A DNA stretch of 5,823 nucleotides from Rhodospirillales bacterium. Its GTDB lineage: Bacteria; Pseudomonadota; Alphaproteobacteria; Acetobacterales; Acetobacteraceae. The stretch's first letter is position 1. Each line of letters starts with the position of its first letter. Both the position numbers and the translations under genes were made by a program. Below the pieces are notes generated by a model. That model searched no databases. It saw only the letters and a program-made list of their open reading frames with translations, and was not told the origin of the DNA. This document shows, one piece after another, positions 1 to 5,823 of the stretch. Location of the stretch: positions 1-5,823 of the forward strand of contig JAGWZS010000124.1 in NCBI GenBank assembly GCA_018971905.1. The letters run 5' to 3'.

Positions 1-1077
1 ACCGGCGTTGTGCTAACGCGGAATATCATCTTCGAAATCATCCTGCCGCCCTTGCTGTTCGAGGCCGCGATTAATATCCGCTGGAAGGATTTGCGGCAGG
101 ATGCTCTGCCTATCCTTACCCTTGCCATTCCAGGCACGCTGATTTCAGCGGCGATTGTTGCCGTAGCCAGCCATGTTCTCATCAAATGGCCTTTGCAACC
201 CTCGCTGCTGTTTGGGGTTCTCATCGCGGCAACAGACCCCGTCGCCGTCATCGCAATGTTTAAGGATAACGGCGTGCGCGGCCGCCTGCGCCTGCTGGTG
301 GAAAGCGAAAGCCTACTGAATGACGGCGTGGCCGCGGTGCTGTTTGCGCTGGTTCTGGCCTGGGCGCAGGCATCCGGCCAGGGGCATATGGGCTCGGCGC
401 GGGCGGCAGGGCTGTTTGGCCTCACGGTTGGCGGGGGCATAGTTTCCGGTGTGGTTTGCGCGGGGCTTGCCATCGCCTTGGTACGCCGCACCACGGACCA
501 TCTGGTGGAAAGTGCTGTCACCACTGTGCTGGCCTATGGGTCTTTCATGCTGGCGGTGCGGTTTAATGGCTCGGGCGTGCTGGCCACTGTTACGGCCGGT
601 CTGCTCATGGGCAATATTGGTCTTGCCCCCAGCAGCCGCTGGGGCATTTTCATGTCTGGCAAGGGCCGCGAGTTCACCTTGGCGCTGTGGGATTTCCTGG
701 CTTTCATCGCCAATTCCTTTGTCTTTTTGCTCATTGGCATTACCGTGGCGGGAATACCGTTTCGCGCGCTTGGCGATTATACCCTGGCTTTGGGCATTCT
801 TACGGTGCTGGCCGCAAGGGCGCTCACCATCTACCCGCTTTGCGGTTTGTTCAGGCACACGGCCCGGCGCATCCCGCTCCGCTTTCAGCACGTGCTTTGG
901 TGGGGAGGTTTACGCGGCGCATTGGGATTGGCCTTGGCGCTCTCGCTGCCGCAAGGGCTGCTGATGCGCGGCCAGGTGCTCATTGCCACCTTTGGCGTGG
1001 TGGTATTTTCTGTGCTTGTGCAAGGGCTTACCATGCCAATGTTGTTGAATTTATTAAAAATCCACAAGAACAGGTAA
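1..1077 (+). CDS. Na+/H+ antiporter, CPA1/NhaP-type, 5'-truncated by window edge
   Basis: This is an integral membrane cation:proton antiporter that would exchange cytoplasmic Na+ (or K+) for external H+ in the inner membrane. The reading frame is open to base 1. The GTG at 10 is an internal valine codon, because the preceding codons (Thr-Gly-Val) continue the helix that leads into the family motif ILPPLLFEAA. Roughly 50-60 N-terminal residues therefore lie outside the window. The remaining ~358 residues are almost continuous hydrophobic helices. Key residues are the ATDPVAV motif, with its Asp codon at 235-237, and ESLLNDG, with the Asn-Asp pair at 319-324. This Asn-Asp pair is typical of electroneutral CPA1 antiporters (PF00999). 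The protein ends soon after the last helix, with no long regulatory tail. The family is clear, but ion specificity cannot be read from sequence, so no symbol is given. It converges on mntH with one base between the stop codons. Confidence 0.92.
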   Translation, partial: TGVVLTRNIIFEIILPPLLFEAAINIRWKDLRQDALPILTLAIPGTLISAAIVAVASHVLIKWPLQPSLLFGVLIAATDPVAVIAMFKDNGVRGRLRLLVESESLLNDGVAAVLFALVLAWAQASGQGHMGSARAAGLFGLTVGGGIVSGVVCAGLAIALVRRTTDHLVESAVTTVLAYGSFMLAVRFNGSGVLATVTAGLLMGNIGLAPSSRWGIFMSGKGREFTLALWDFLAFIANSFVFLLIGITVAGIPFRALGDYTLALGILTVLAARALTIYPLCGLFRHTARRIPLRFQHVLWWGGLRGALGLALALSLPQGLLMRGQVLIATFGVVVFSVLVQGLTMPMLLNLLKIHKNR

Positions 1078-1078
1078 A

Positions 1079-2359
1079 TCAGCCCAACGTTTGCGCCAGC
1101 AGCACGGCGTTTAAAGCCAAAATTATTCCAGCCCCGCCAATGGCGGTGCCGCTCATCAACCGGGAATTGGCAAACCGCCCCATAATGTCCCGCCGGCGGG
1201 TGAACACCACTAGCGCCACCATCGGCACGGGCAGCGCGAAGGAGAGTACCACCTGGCTGATCACCAGCGCTCTGGTCGCATCCACCCCCATGGCCACCAC
1301 CACAAAAGCCGGCACCATAGTCACTACCCGGCGCACCCAGACCGGAATTGTAAACCCAGCGAAGCCTTGCATCACCGCCTGGCCCGCCATGGTGCCAACG
1401 GTTGACGATGAAATGCCAGAAGCCATCAGCGAAACCAGAAACACCCCCGCCGCGGCGGGGCCCAGAAGCGGGGAAAGCGTGTGGTAGGCGGTGCTGATAT
1501 CCGCAACCTCACGATGCCCGGCATGGAATGCACCGGCCGCTGTCATCACCATCGCGATATTTACCAGCCCGGCCAAACTCAACGCCACCACCACCTCGCG
1601 GTCGGAGAACCGCAGCAAAATCATACGTTCTTCGTCGTTCCTGGGCCTCACGCGGTGCTGGGTTAGGCTGGAATGCAGGTAAAGCGCATGCGGCATGACG
1701 GTAGCGCCGATAATACCAACCGCAATGGTCAGGGCCTCACTGTCTGGCAGGCGCGGCAACACCGCACCCGTGGTCGCCGCTGCCCAATTCACCGGGGCGA
1801 TGAACAACTCGGCTACGTAGCAAACCACAATCACCAAAATCAGCAGGCCGATCATCAGCTCCATTGGCCGGAAACCGCGCCCACCCAGCAACAGCATGAA
1901 ATATGTGATGAACCCCGTGACCGCCATGCCCGCCATCAGCGGCAAATGGCATAGCAGCGAAAGCCCGATGGTCCCGCCCAAAAACTCCGCGAGGTCTGTT
2001 GCCATGGCGGCCACCTCGCTCACCGCCCACATCGCATAAACCAAGGGGCGGGGCAGGTGGGTGCGGCATAGCTCCGCCAAATTGCGGCCAGTAATCAAAC
2101 CCAGCTTGGCGGAAAGCGCCTGGAACAGCATGGCGATGAGGTTGGCCAGCACCACCACCCACAAAAGCTGGTAATTGTACCGTGCCCCGGCCTGAATATT
2201 GGTCGCGAAATTACCCGGGTCCATATAGGCGATCGAGGCGATCACCGCTGGCCCCGCAAACAGCAGAGGCGCGCCCAGCCCGGGGCTGCGCCCGGCCAGA
2301 ATGGCGCGGATTTCAGCCTCTGTCCGTTTGCTCAGCCCTGTCTGGGTCTCGCCATCCAT
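1079..2359 (-). CDS. mntH: Mn2+/divalent metal:H+ symporter MntH (NRAMP family)
   Basis: The gene encodes a 426-residue inner-membrane importer of Mn2+ (and probably Fe2+) driven by protons, close to the usual bacterial NRAMP length. About 11 membrane helices can be placed, from near residue 30 to 424. The signature DPGN (47-50) sits in helix 1. Helix 6 carries A219-T-V-M222-P-H224. Asp47, Asn50, Ala219 and Met222 correspond to the metal ligands known from NRAMP structures, and the Met is associated with transition-metal selectivity. SSTVGTMAGQAVMQGF in helix 8 is also canonical. The ATG at 2359 is the only sensible start: an ATG further upstream, in the operator, is followed at once by a stop. 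A GGAG lies 11 nt before the start and a weaker GGA lies closer. The gene has its own promoter overlapped by an MntR-like palindrome, so repression by Mn-loaded MntR is expected. It is on the same strand as mazG and the carbonic anhydrase, so read-through from them is possible. Confidence 0.97.
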   Translation of the reverse strand: MDGETQTGLSKRTEAEIRAILAGRSPGLGAPLLFAGPAVIASIAYMDPGNFATNIQAGARYNYQLLWVVVLANLIAMLFQALSAKLGLITGRNLAELCRTHLPRPLVYAMWAVSEVAAMATDLAEFLGGTIGLSLLCHLPLMAGMAVTGFITYFMLLLGGRGFRPMELMIGLLILVIVVCYVAELFIAPVNWAAATTGAVLPRLPDSEALTIAVGIIGATVMPHALYLHSSLTQHRVRPRNDEERMILLRFSDREVVVALSLAGLVNIAMVMTAAGAFHAGHREVADISTAYHTLSPLLGPAAAGVFLVSLMASGISSSTVGTMAGQAVMQGFAGFTIPVWVRRVVTMVPAFVVVAMGVDATRALVISQVVLSFALPVPMVALVVFTRRRDIMGRFANSRLMSGTAIGGAGIILALNAVLLAQTLG

Positions 2360-2373
2360 TTCCGCAGGTACTC

Positions 2374-2397
2374 CACACGCGCGTAACAGCGCGTGGG
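2374..2397 (-). other. GC-rich stem-loop in the mntH 5' leader
   Basis: The inverted repeat CACGCGC (2376-2382) and GCGCGTG (2389-2395) has a 6-nt loop. One mismatch (2375/2396) followed by a C-G pair (2374/2397) extends it. In the mntH mRNA the stem would begin at or next to the predicted 5' end. It finishes directly before the GGAG that may serve as ribosome binding site (2374-2371), so the last stem pair touches that GGAG. It could stabilise the 5' end or limit ribosome access. It has no U-tract on either strand, so it is not a terminator. Confidence 0.5.
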
Positions 2398-2398
2398 C

Positions 2399-2422
2399 TA
2401 AATGTAGCCAAGGCTACATTTA
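2399..2422. promoter_or_regulatory. MntR-type operator (palindrome) upstream of mntH
   Basis: An 11-bp arm, TAAATGTAGCC, and its exact reverse complement, GGCTACATTTA, are separated by AA. From memory, the enterobacterial MntR box is AAACATAGC-(4 nt)-GCTATGTTT. The match here is strong in the AAA/TTT ends and the TAGC/GCTA cores. MntR is a DtxR-family repressor that binds such sites when loaded with Mn2+. The site covers the spacer and -10 element of the predicted mntH promoter, a position suited to repression. No mntR gene is visible in the window, so the regulator is inferred. The site does not resemble the AT-rich Fur/Mur boxes that control mntH in many other alphaproteobacteria. Confidence 0.85.
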
Positions 2423-2428
2423 TTTCAA
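2401..2428 (-). promoter_or_regulatory. Predicted sigma-70-type promoter of mntH
   Basis: Reading the - strand, TTGAAA (2428-2423) is a good -35 element. It is followed after 16 bp by TACATT (2406-2401), an acceptable -10 with 4 of 6 consensus bases. Transcription would start near 2393-2395, giving a leader of about 35 nt before the ATG at 2359. The -10 and the whole spacer lie inside the MntR-like palindrome, which supports the assignment. It is a prediction from sequence only. Confidence 0.6.
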
Positions 2429-2459
2429 GCGTGCCGCGTCCGTTGGCGGTGCGGGCATC

Positions 2460-3053
2460 TCAGACCATCTGTAAATGCCCGGTCTCGACGTTGAAATGCA
2501 GCCCGGCCAAGGTTAGCCGTCCGTCCATCACCCGCTCTTTAATCCAGGGGAAGGTCAACAAATTGGCCAGCGAAACGCGCACCGTCTCGTGTTCGCAGGC
2601 GGCGCATTGCGTCTCGAAATCCGCATTGGCGGTCTCTGGCGAATCGCAGACCCGCTGGCGTGCCGCCTTGGCGATCTTCATCCAGGAATCGACGAAATCC
2701 CGCCCGCCATCAGGCCCTTTCATCAACGCCCGCACACCGCCGCAACGGCTGTGGCCCAGCACCACGATGCTGCGCACATGCAGGGCGTTTACCGCGAATT
2801 CTACCGCGGCAGAGGTGCCGTGCTGTTTGCCATCTGGTGCATAGGGCGGCACCAGGGCGCTCACGTTACGCACCACGAAAATCTCGCCGGGCGCGCAATC
2901 GAAAATAAGTTCGGGCGCCACACGGGAATCAGCACAGGCGATCACCATCGCCGGTGGCGCCTGCCCATCCCGCGCCAGGGTGGTGTAGCGGTCCTTATGG
3001 TCCTGCCAATAGCCGCTGCGAAACCGCTCATACCCTTCAAGCAGTGTTTTCAT
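2460..3053 (-). CDS. Beta-class carbonic anhydrase
   Basis: This 197-residue cytosolic zinc enzyme interconverts CO2 and bicarbonate, supplying bicarbonate to carboxylases and buffering pH. The beta-class zinc site is complete. CADSR gives Cys40 and the Asp42/Arg44 dyad, and GHSRCGG gives His101 and Cys104. Length is normal for bacterial beta carbonic anhydrases (about 200-220). I chose the ATG at 3053 over an in-frame ATG at 3080 because it has a strong Shine-Dalgarno and its first base overlaps the mazG stop as ATGA. The upstream start would add nine poorly conserved residues inside mazG. The ATGA overlap predicts co-transcription and translational coupling with mazG. No terminator is seen between its stop and the mntH promoter. 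It could be called can or cynT; no cyanate genes are nearby, so I leave the symbol open. Confidence 0.96.
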   Translation of the reverse strand: MKTLLEGYERFRSGYWQDHKDRYTTLARDGQAPPAMVIACADSRVAPELIFDCAPGEIFVVRNVSALVPPYAPDGKQHGTSAAVEFAVNALHVRSIVVLGHSRCGGVRALMKGPDGGRDFVDSWMKIAKAARQRVCDSPETANADFETQCAACEHETVRVSLANLLTFPWIKERVMDGRLTLAGLHFNVETGHLQMV

Positions 3054-3838
3054 AGTCCTTCCTTCTTGGCCTCGATCCATAATGCTTCCATTTCTTCAAG
3101 CGTCGAGTCACGCGGGGCTCTGCCGCGCGCCGCAAGCTTCGCCTCCACCCACCCGAAACGGCGGGTAAATTTTTTGTTTGCCCCCTCCAGGCATGCCTCC
3201 GCCTCCAGCCCCAGCTTGCGGGCGAGATTCACCAGCACGAACAGCAAATCGCCCAGCTCATCGGCCAGGCGATCGGGCTTGGCGCCTTCCAGCTCGGCCT
3301 TTAGTTCGGCCACCTCCTCATCCAGCTTCTCCAGCACGGCCTCTGCATTTGGCCAGTCGAATTTCACCCGGGCGGCACGGCTGGTAAGTTTCTGCGCTCT
3401 TTTCAGGGCCGGCAGCGCCTCGGCCACGCCATCCAACGCGCCATGCTGGGCGAGGCCAGCGCGCTCGGCGGCTTTTTGCGCCTCCCACGCGGCGGTTTGG
3501 GCGACGGCGCTGCGCGCGGCTTCCTGCCCGAACACATGCGGGTGGCGGCGGATCATCTTGTCTTTAATCGTTGCTGCCACATCCTCGAAATTAAACCAGC
3601 CGCGCTCCTCGGCCATGCGGGCGTGGTAGACCACCTGGAACAACAGATCGCCCAGCTCATCCTTCAGCATTGCCGGGTTGCCTGCGGCGATGGCGGCGCG
3701 CACCTCATAGGCTTCCTCGATGGTATAAGGTGCGATGCTGGCGAAATCCTGCTCCTTGTCCCACGGGCAGCCGGTCTCCGGGTCGCGCAGCGCGGCCATG
3801 ACATTGATGAGGCCTTGAATCGGTGGTTCATTCGGCAT
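3050..3838 (-). CDS. mazG: Nucleoside triphosphate pyrophosphohydrolase MazG
   Basis: MazG hydrolyses (d)NTPs to the monophosphate and pyrophosphate in the cytosol, clearing non-canonical nucleotides; in E. coli it also lowers ppGpp. The protein is 262 residues, the standard length, with two MazG domains. Near the N-terminus, RDPETGCPWDKEQ (18-30) matches the E. coli protein closely. Domain 1 has the metal-binding pattern EExxE at 41-45 and ExxD at 61-64, followed by RRHPHVFG (97-104). Domain 2 repeats it with EEVAE (174-178) and ELGD (194-197). The ATG at 3838 fits the family N-terminus but has no Shine-Dalgarno: the bases before it are a run of C. The start lies 29 bp from the divergent gpx start, so its promoter must sit in or very near gpx. 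The TGA overlaps the carbonic anhydrase ATG. Confidence 0.96.
   Translation of the reverse strand: MPNEPPIQGLINVMAALRDPETGCPWDKEQDFASIAPYTIEEAYEVRAAIAAGNPAMLKDELGDLLFQVVYHARMAEERGWFNFEDVAATIKDKMIRRHPHVFGQEAARSAVAQTAAWEAQKAAERAGLAQHGALDGVAEALPALKRAQKLTSRAARVKFDWPNAEAVLEKLDEEVAELKAELEGAKPDRLADELGDLLFVLVNLARKLGLEAEACLEGANKKFTRRFGWVEAKLAARGRAPRDSTLEEMEALWIEAKKEGL
3056..3064 (-). promoter_or_regulatory. Ribosome binding site of the carbonic anhydrase gene
   Basis: On the - strand AAGGAAGGA ends 2 nt before the ATG at 3053, and its first AAGG part sits at the usual distance. It lies inside the end of mazG and decides the start at 3053 rather than 3080. Confidence 0.75.
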
Positions 3839-3867
3839 GACGGGGGTTTTAGTAACCAGGAGTGAAA
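3839..3867. promoter_or_regulatory. 29-bp divergent region between mazG and gpx
   Basis: This short gap must carry the start signals of two opposite genes. On the + strand it holds the gpx Shine-Dalgarno (3858-3862). On the - strand TACTAA (3854-3849) could be a weak -10 for mazG, placing the mRNA start about 4 nt before the ATG, but no good -35 is seen at 16-18 bp. I see no convincing gpx promoter; it probably lies inside the start of mazG. No operator-like repeat was found. Confidence 0.3.
3858..3862 (+). promoter_or_regulatory. Ribosome binding site of gpx
   Basis: AGGAG lies 5 nt before the ATG at 3868. A GTG at 3862, in frame, overlaps this motif and cannot use it, so the ATG at 3868 is chosen as the start. 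Confidence 0.8.
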
Positions 3868-4344
3868 ATGACCAGCGCCCATGAATTTTCGTTCCAAACG
3901 CTATCCGGTGAGGCGTATCCGCTCAGCGCCCTGGCCGGGCGCCCGGCGCTAGTGGTGAACACGGCCAGCAAATGCGGCTTCACCCCGCAATATGCCGGCT
4001 TGCAAAAGCTGTGGGAGACCTACAACCCGCACGGCTTTCTCGTCATCGGCGTGCCCTGCAACGATTTCGGCGCTCAGGAGCCAGGCAACGCCGAGGAGAT
4101 CGGCCAGTTCTGCCAGGTGAATTACGGCGTCGGCTTTCCCATGATGGCCAAGGAACATGCCATAGGGGAGGCAGCGCATCCGTTCTTCCGCTGGGTGGTG
4201 ACACAGAGAGGCTTTCTCGCCCGGCCGCGCTGGAATTTTTACAAATACCTTATCGGTAAAGACGGTACGCTGCGGGATTTTTTTATTTCCGCCACCAAAC
4301 CCGAAGCCGGGCGGGTGCGGCGCGCCATCGAAAAAGCGCTTTAA
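3868..4344 (+). CDS. gpx: Glutathione peroxidase family protein (probably thioredoxin-dependent)
   Basis: This 158-residue cytosolic thiol peroxidase reduces H2O2 and organic hydroperoxides. It has no signal peptide or membrane segment. The catalytic tetrad of the family is present: Cys36 in [11 protein letters not shown], Gln70 in NDFGAQEPG, and Trp122-Asn123 in PRWNFYKY. The active residue is cysteine, not selenocysteine. A second cysteine, Cys82 in GQFCQVN, sits where the resolving cysteine occurs in atypical 2-Cys, thioredoxin-using members such as yeast Gpx3 (Cys36/Cys82). Thioredoxin is therefore the more likely reductant despite the name. The NDF in place of the more common NQF occurs, as I recall, in a proteobacterial subgroup. 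The gene is divergent from mazG and its TAA overlaps that of the convergent Nudix gene. BtuE is the E. coli counterpart in role. Confidence 0.94.
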   Translation: MTSAHEFSFQTLSGEAYPLSALAGRPALVVNTASKCGFTPQYAGLQKLWETYNPHGFLVIGVPCNDFGAQEPGNAEEIGQFCQVNYGVGFPMMAKEHAIGEAAHPFFRWVVTQRGFLARPRWNFYKYLIGKDGTLRDFFISATKPEAGRVRRAIEKAL

Positions 4345-4763
4345 ATCAGCCGGAACGCATTTTCGATTATCCGCAGCGCTTCTTCCCAAAGCGCATAATG
4401 GTTGAGCTCATCAGGCTTTGCCCAGGCCACCTCCCGCACGTCATCTCCGGCTACGGCCTCGCCGCCGACATAGCGCGCCGCGAAATCCAGGATCGTGTAA
4501 TGGAATTCAAGCCTGCCCTCAGCATCGCGGTGGATGGAATCCGCATGCCCCGCCAGCACCATGGGGCCGCATTCCAGCCCGGTTTCCTCCCGCAACTCTC
4601 TTCGCGCGGCCTCTTCCGCCGTTTCGCCAAGTTCCTGCTTGCCACCAGGCAAAGACCATGACCCAGCAGCCGGCGGCTTGCCCCGGCGCACAAGCAGCAC
4701 CTCGTCATCCTTTAACAACACAATGCCAATACCGACTTTCGGCGCGGTGGGGTAGGAAGACAT
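4341..4763 (-). CDS. Nudix hydrolase (COG1051-like, ADP-ribose pyrophosphatase/MutT type)
   Basis: This 140-residue cytosolic enzyme is expected to cleave a nucleoside diphosphate linked to another group, using Mg2+ or Mn2+. The Nudix box Gx5Ex7REUxEExGU is perfect at residues 41-63: Gly41, Glu47, Arg55-Glu56, Glu59-Glu60, Gly62-Leu63. The preceding strand VGIGIVLL and SWSLPGG are typical. The later region ([11 protein letters not shown], then [12 protein letters not shown]) resembles the ADP-ribose pyrophosphatase/MutT-like group, but substrate cannot be assigned from this. Two in-frame starts exist. I prefer the ATG at 4763, since AGGA precedes it by 10 nt and it sits 7 bp beyond the recG stop. 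The ATG at 4781 lies inside recG and lacks a binding site. It is probably co-transcribed and perhaps translationally coupled with recG. Its TAA (4343-4341) overlaps the gpx TAA (4342-4344). Confidence 0.93.
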   Translation of the reverse strand: MSSYPTAPKVGIGIVLLKDDEVLLVRRGKPPAAGSWSLPGGKQELGETAEEAARRELREETGLECGPMVLAGHADSIHRDAEGRLEFHYTILDFAARYVGGEAVAGDDVREVAWAKPDELNHYALWEEALRIIENAFRLI

Positions 4764-4770
4764 TATGGCT

Positions 4771-5823
4771 TTATCCTGCATTCACGGTTGAAATCGCATC
4801 GCGCTGGTCAAACAGATTTAACAAAACCCTCAAAGCTTTTCCGCGCGCGCCTTCAAGCTGCGGATCCTTTTGCAAAATCATCTCAGCATCCTTGTGTGCC
4901 ATCCGCAGCAATTCGCCATCCTTTTCTGCATCGGCCAGCCTGTAGCCAGGCAGGCCGGATTGCCGGGTGCCCAGATACTCCCCCGCACCGCGCAGCCGGA
5001 AATCTTCATCTGAGATTAAAAAACCATCCTCGGTATCACGCAAAATCGAAAGCCGCTGGCGTGCCGTCTGGCCTAATTTATCGTCATGCAGCAGCAGGCA
5101 GAAACTCTTCGCCTGGCCGCGCCCCACGCGCCCGCGCAACTGGTGCAATTGCGCCAACCCGAACCGCTCGGCATGTTCTATCACCATCACATTGGCTTCC
5201 GGTACATCCACACCAACCTCAATCACGGTGGTAGCGACAAGAATTGTCTTGTTTCCTGCTGCAAATTCGTACAACGCTGTATCACGCGCCGCACTTTCCA
5301 TTTGCCCATGCGCCATTGCCACGGCCGCGCCAAACCTGCGCTGCAATTCGGCAAAGCGTATTTCCGTGGCGGTAATATCCAGCGTCTCTGATTCTGAAAC
5401 CAGCGGGCAAACCCAATAAACTCTTCCCCCCGCCGCAATGGCCCGCGCAATCGCCGCCTCCACCTTCGGAAGATCAGAAACGCGGTGCATGGTGGTGGTA
5501 ATTTCTTGGCGGCCCTTGGGTTTTTCGGTAATGCGGGAGACATCCATCTCCGCCCAATGGGTCAGCAGTAGCGTGCGGGGAATGGGTGTCGCGGTCATCA
5601 CCAGCAGGTCAACCATCTCGCCCTTGGCGCCCAGCGCCAGGCGCTGGTCCACGCCAAATTTATGCTGCTCGTCAATTACCGCCAAACCGAGATCATGAAA
5701 CGCCACGTCTTTCTGAAAAATCGCGTGTGTGCCGATGAGAATTGGAATCGACCCATCATTCGTCCCAGCCAAAACCTCCCGCCGTGCTGCTCCTTTCACA
5801 CTGCCGGTGAGCAATGCCACCGG
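4771..5823 (-). CDS. recG: ATP-dependent DNA helicase RecG, C-terminal half (cut by window edge)
   Basis: RecG remodels stalled replication forks and branch-migrates Holliday junctions in DNA repair. The frame is open through 5823. The GTG at 5820 is an internal valine in the family motif [10 protein letters not shown], so the start lies outside the window. About 350 of the usual ~690-700 residues are present. Numbering from the first codon at 5823, the visible helicase motifs are GTHAIFQ (31-37), the DEQH box (51-54), TATPIPRT (77-84), the second RecA-like domain with [14 protein letters not shown], and motif [10 protein letters not shown] (228-235). These are followed by the RecG-specific [14 protein letters not shown] (277-290), part of the TRG region that couples ATPase to translocation. 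No frameshift or missing motif is seen. It is followed by the Nudix gene after 7 bp. Confidence 0.97.
   Translation of the reverse strand, partial: PVALLTGSVKGAARREVLAGTNDGSIPILIGTHAIFQKDVAFHDLGLAVIDEQHKFGVDQRLALGAKGEMVDLLVMTATPIPRTLLLTHWAEMDVSRITEKPKGRQEITTTMHRVSDLPKVEAAIARAIAAGGRVYWVCPLVSESETLDITATEIRFAELQRRFGAAVAMAHGQMESAARDTALYEFAAGNKTILVATTVIEVGVDVPEANVMVIEHAERFGLAQLHQLRGRVGRGQAKSFCLLLHDDKLGQTARQRLSILRDTEDGFLISDEDFRLRGAGEYLGTRQSGLPGYRLADAEKDGELLRMAHKDAEMILQKDPQLEGARGKALRVLLNLFDQRDAISTVNAG
4774..4777 (-). promoter_or_regulatory. Ribosome binding site of the Nudix gene, at the recG stop
   Basis: On the - strand AGGA (4777-4774) is directly followed by the recG stop TAA (4773-4771), and 10 nt separate it from the ATG at 4763. 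The spacing is slightly long. Ribosomes ending recG would clear this site, which favours coupled translation. Confidence 0.55.

Noticed and set aside
986..1010. Possible terminator: CCACC and GGTGG arms followed by TATTTTC
   Set aside because: The 5-bp stem with an 8-nt loop is weak, and it lies inside the antiporter gene about 65 bases before its stop.
1445..1460. Perfect 16-bp GC palindrome (CCCCGCCG and its reverse complement)
   Set aside because: It lies inside mntH, encoding a Pro-Ala-Ala-Ala-Gly stretch. Such palindromes arise readily from GC-rich Ala/Pro/Gly codons, and no second copy was seen.
2432..2455. Possible terminator after the carbonic anhydrase gene (CCGC/GCGG arms, - strand)
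   Set aside because: The stem is only 4 bp with a long loop and no following U-tract.
2182..2844. + strand open frame (220 codons) running across the start and promoter of mntH
   Set aside because: It is antisense to the conserved N-terminus of MntH and the end of the carbonic anhydrase, and shows no domain. The regulatory signals in the gap explain the region better.
3054..3080. Upstream ATG at 3080 as the start of the carbonic anhydrase
   Set aside because: It lies inside mazG and adds nine residues of no recognised family match, while the ATG at 3053 has a strong SD and the ATGA overlap.
2589..3629. Long + strand open frame (about 346 codons) opposite the carbonic anhydrase and mazG genes
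   Set aside because: Its translation is low-complexity, rich in Ser/Ala/Arg, with no recognisable domain, and it lies antisense to two clearly conserved genes. It is a high-GC shadow frame.
4333..4342. Short palindrome AAAGCGCTTT at the gpx/Nudix junction as a bidirectional terminator
   Set aside because: It has no loop and only 5-bp arms, so it cannot form a useful hairpin. It is accounted for by coding sequence.
1..5823. A previously undescribed system (defence, mobile element, biosynthetic cluster)
   Set aside because: Every substantial stretch is accounted for by a well-known housekeeping family with intact motifs. There are no repeats, integrase or transposase genes, or orphan genes of unknown type.

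Overview
This window looks like a compact piece of chromosome from a moderately high-GC alphaproteobacterium. The MntH, glutathione peroxidase and RecG sequences have an alphaproteobacterial flavour, and the Rhodospirillales/Acetobacterales are my best guess. That placement is judged by eye and is low to moderate in certainty. I see seven protein genes, two of them cut by the window ends, and no RNA genes, insertion sequences, CRISPR arrays or prophage signs. Only about 137 bases are non-coding: 1078, 2360-2459, 3839-3867 and 4764-4770.

Layout from left to right. A CPA1-type Na+/H+ antiporter on the + strand (1-1077, N-terminus missing) runs tail to tail into the Mn2+ transporter gene mntH on the - strand (1079-2359), with one base between their stop codons. 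Upstream of mntH, the 100-bp gap 2360-2459 holds the main regulatory signal: a near-perfect palindrome (2399-2422) resembling an MntR operator, lying over a recognisable promoter and followed by a GC-rich hairpin in the mRNA leader. Next on the - strand come a beta-class carbonic anhydrase (2460-3053) and, upstream of it, the nucleotide pyrophosphohydrolase gene mazG (3050-3838). These two overlap as ATGA and should be translationally coupled. Divergent from mazG, after only 29 bp, is a cytosolic glutathione peroxidase on the + strand (3868-4344). Its TAA shares a TTAA with the TAA of a convergent Nudix hydrolase (4341-4763, - strand). That gene starts 7 bp after the end of recG (4771-5823, - strand, C-terminal half only).

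Functionally the genes are housekeeping and stress-related. They cover Mn2+ uptake, peroxide removal, two nucleotide clean-up enzymes (MazG and Nudix), CO2/bicarbonate balance, Na+/H+ homeostasis and replication-fork repair. Oxidative-stress defence could link mntH, gpx, mazG and the Nudix gene, but only adjacency supports that. I find no convincing undescribed system. The best leads are the MntR-type control of mntH, the hairpin at the start of its mRNA, and the apparently SD-less, nearly leaderless start of mazG.
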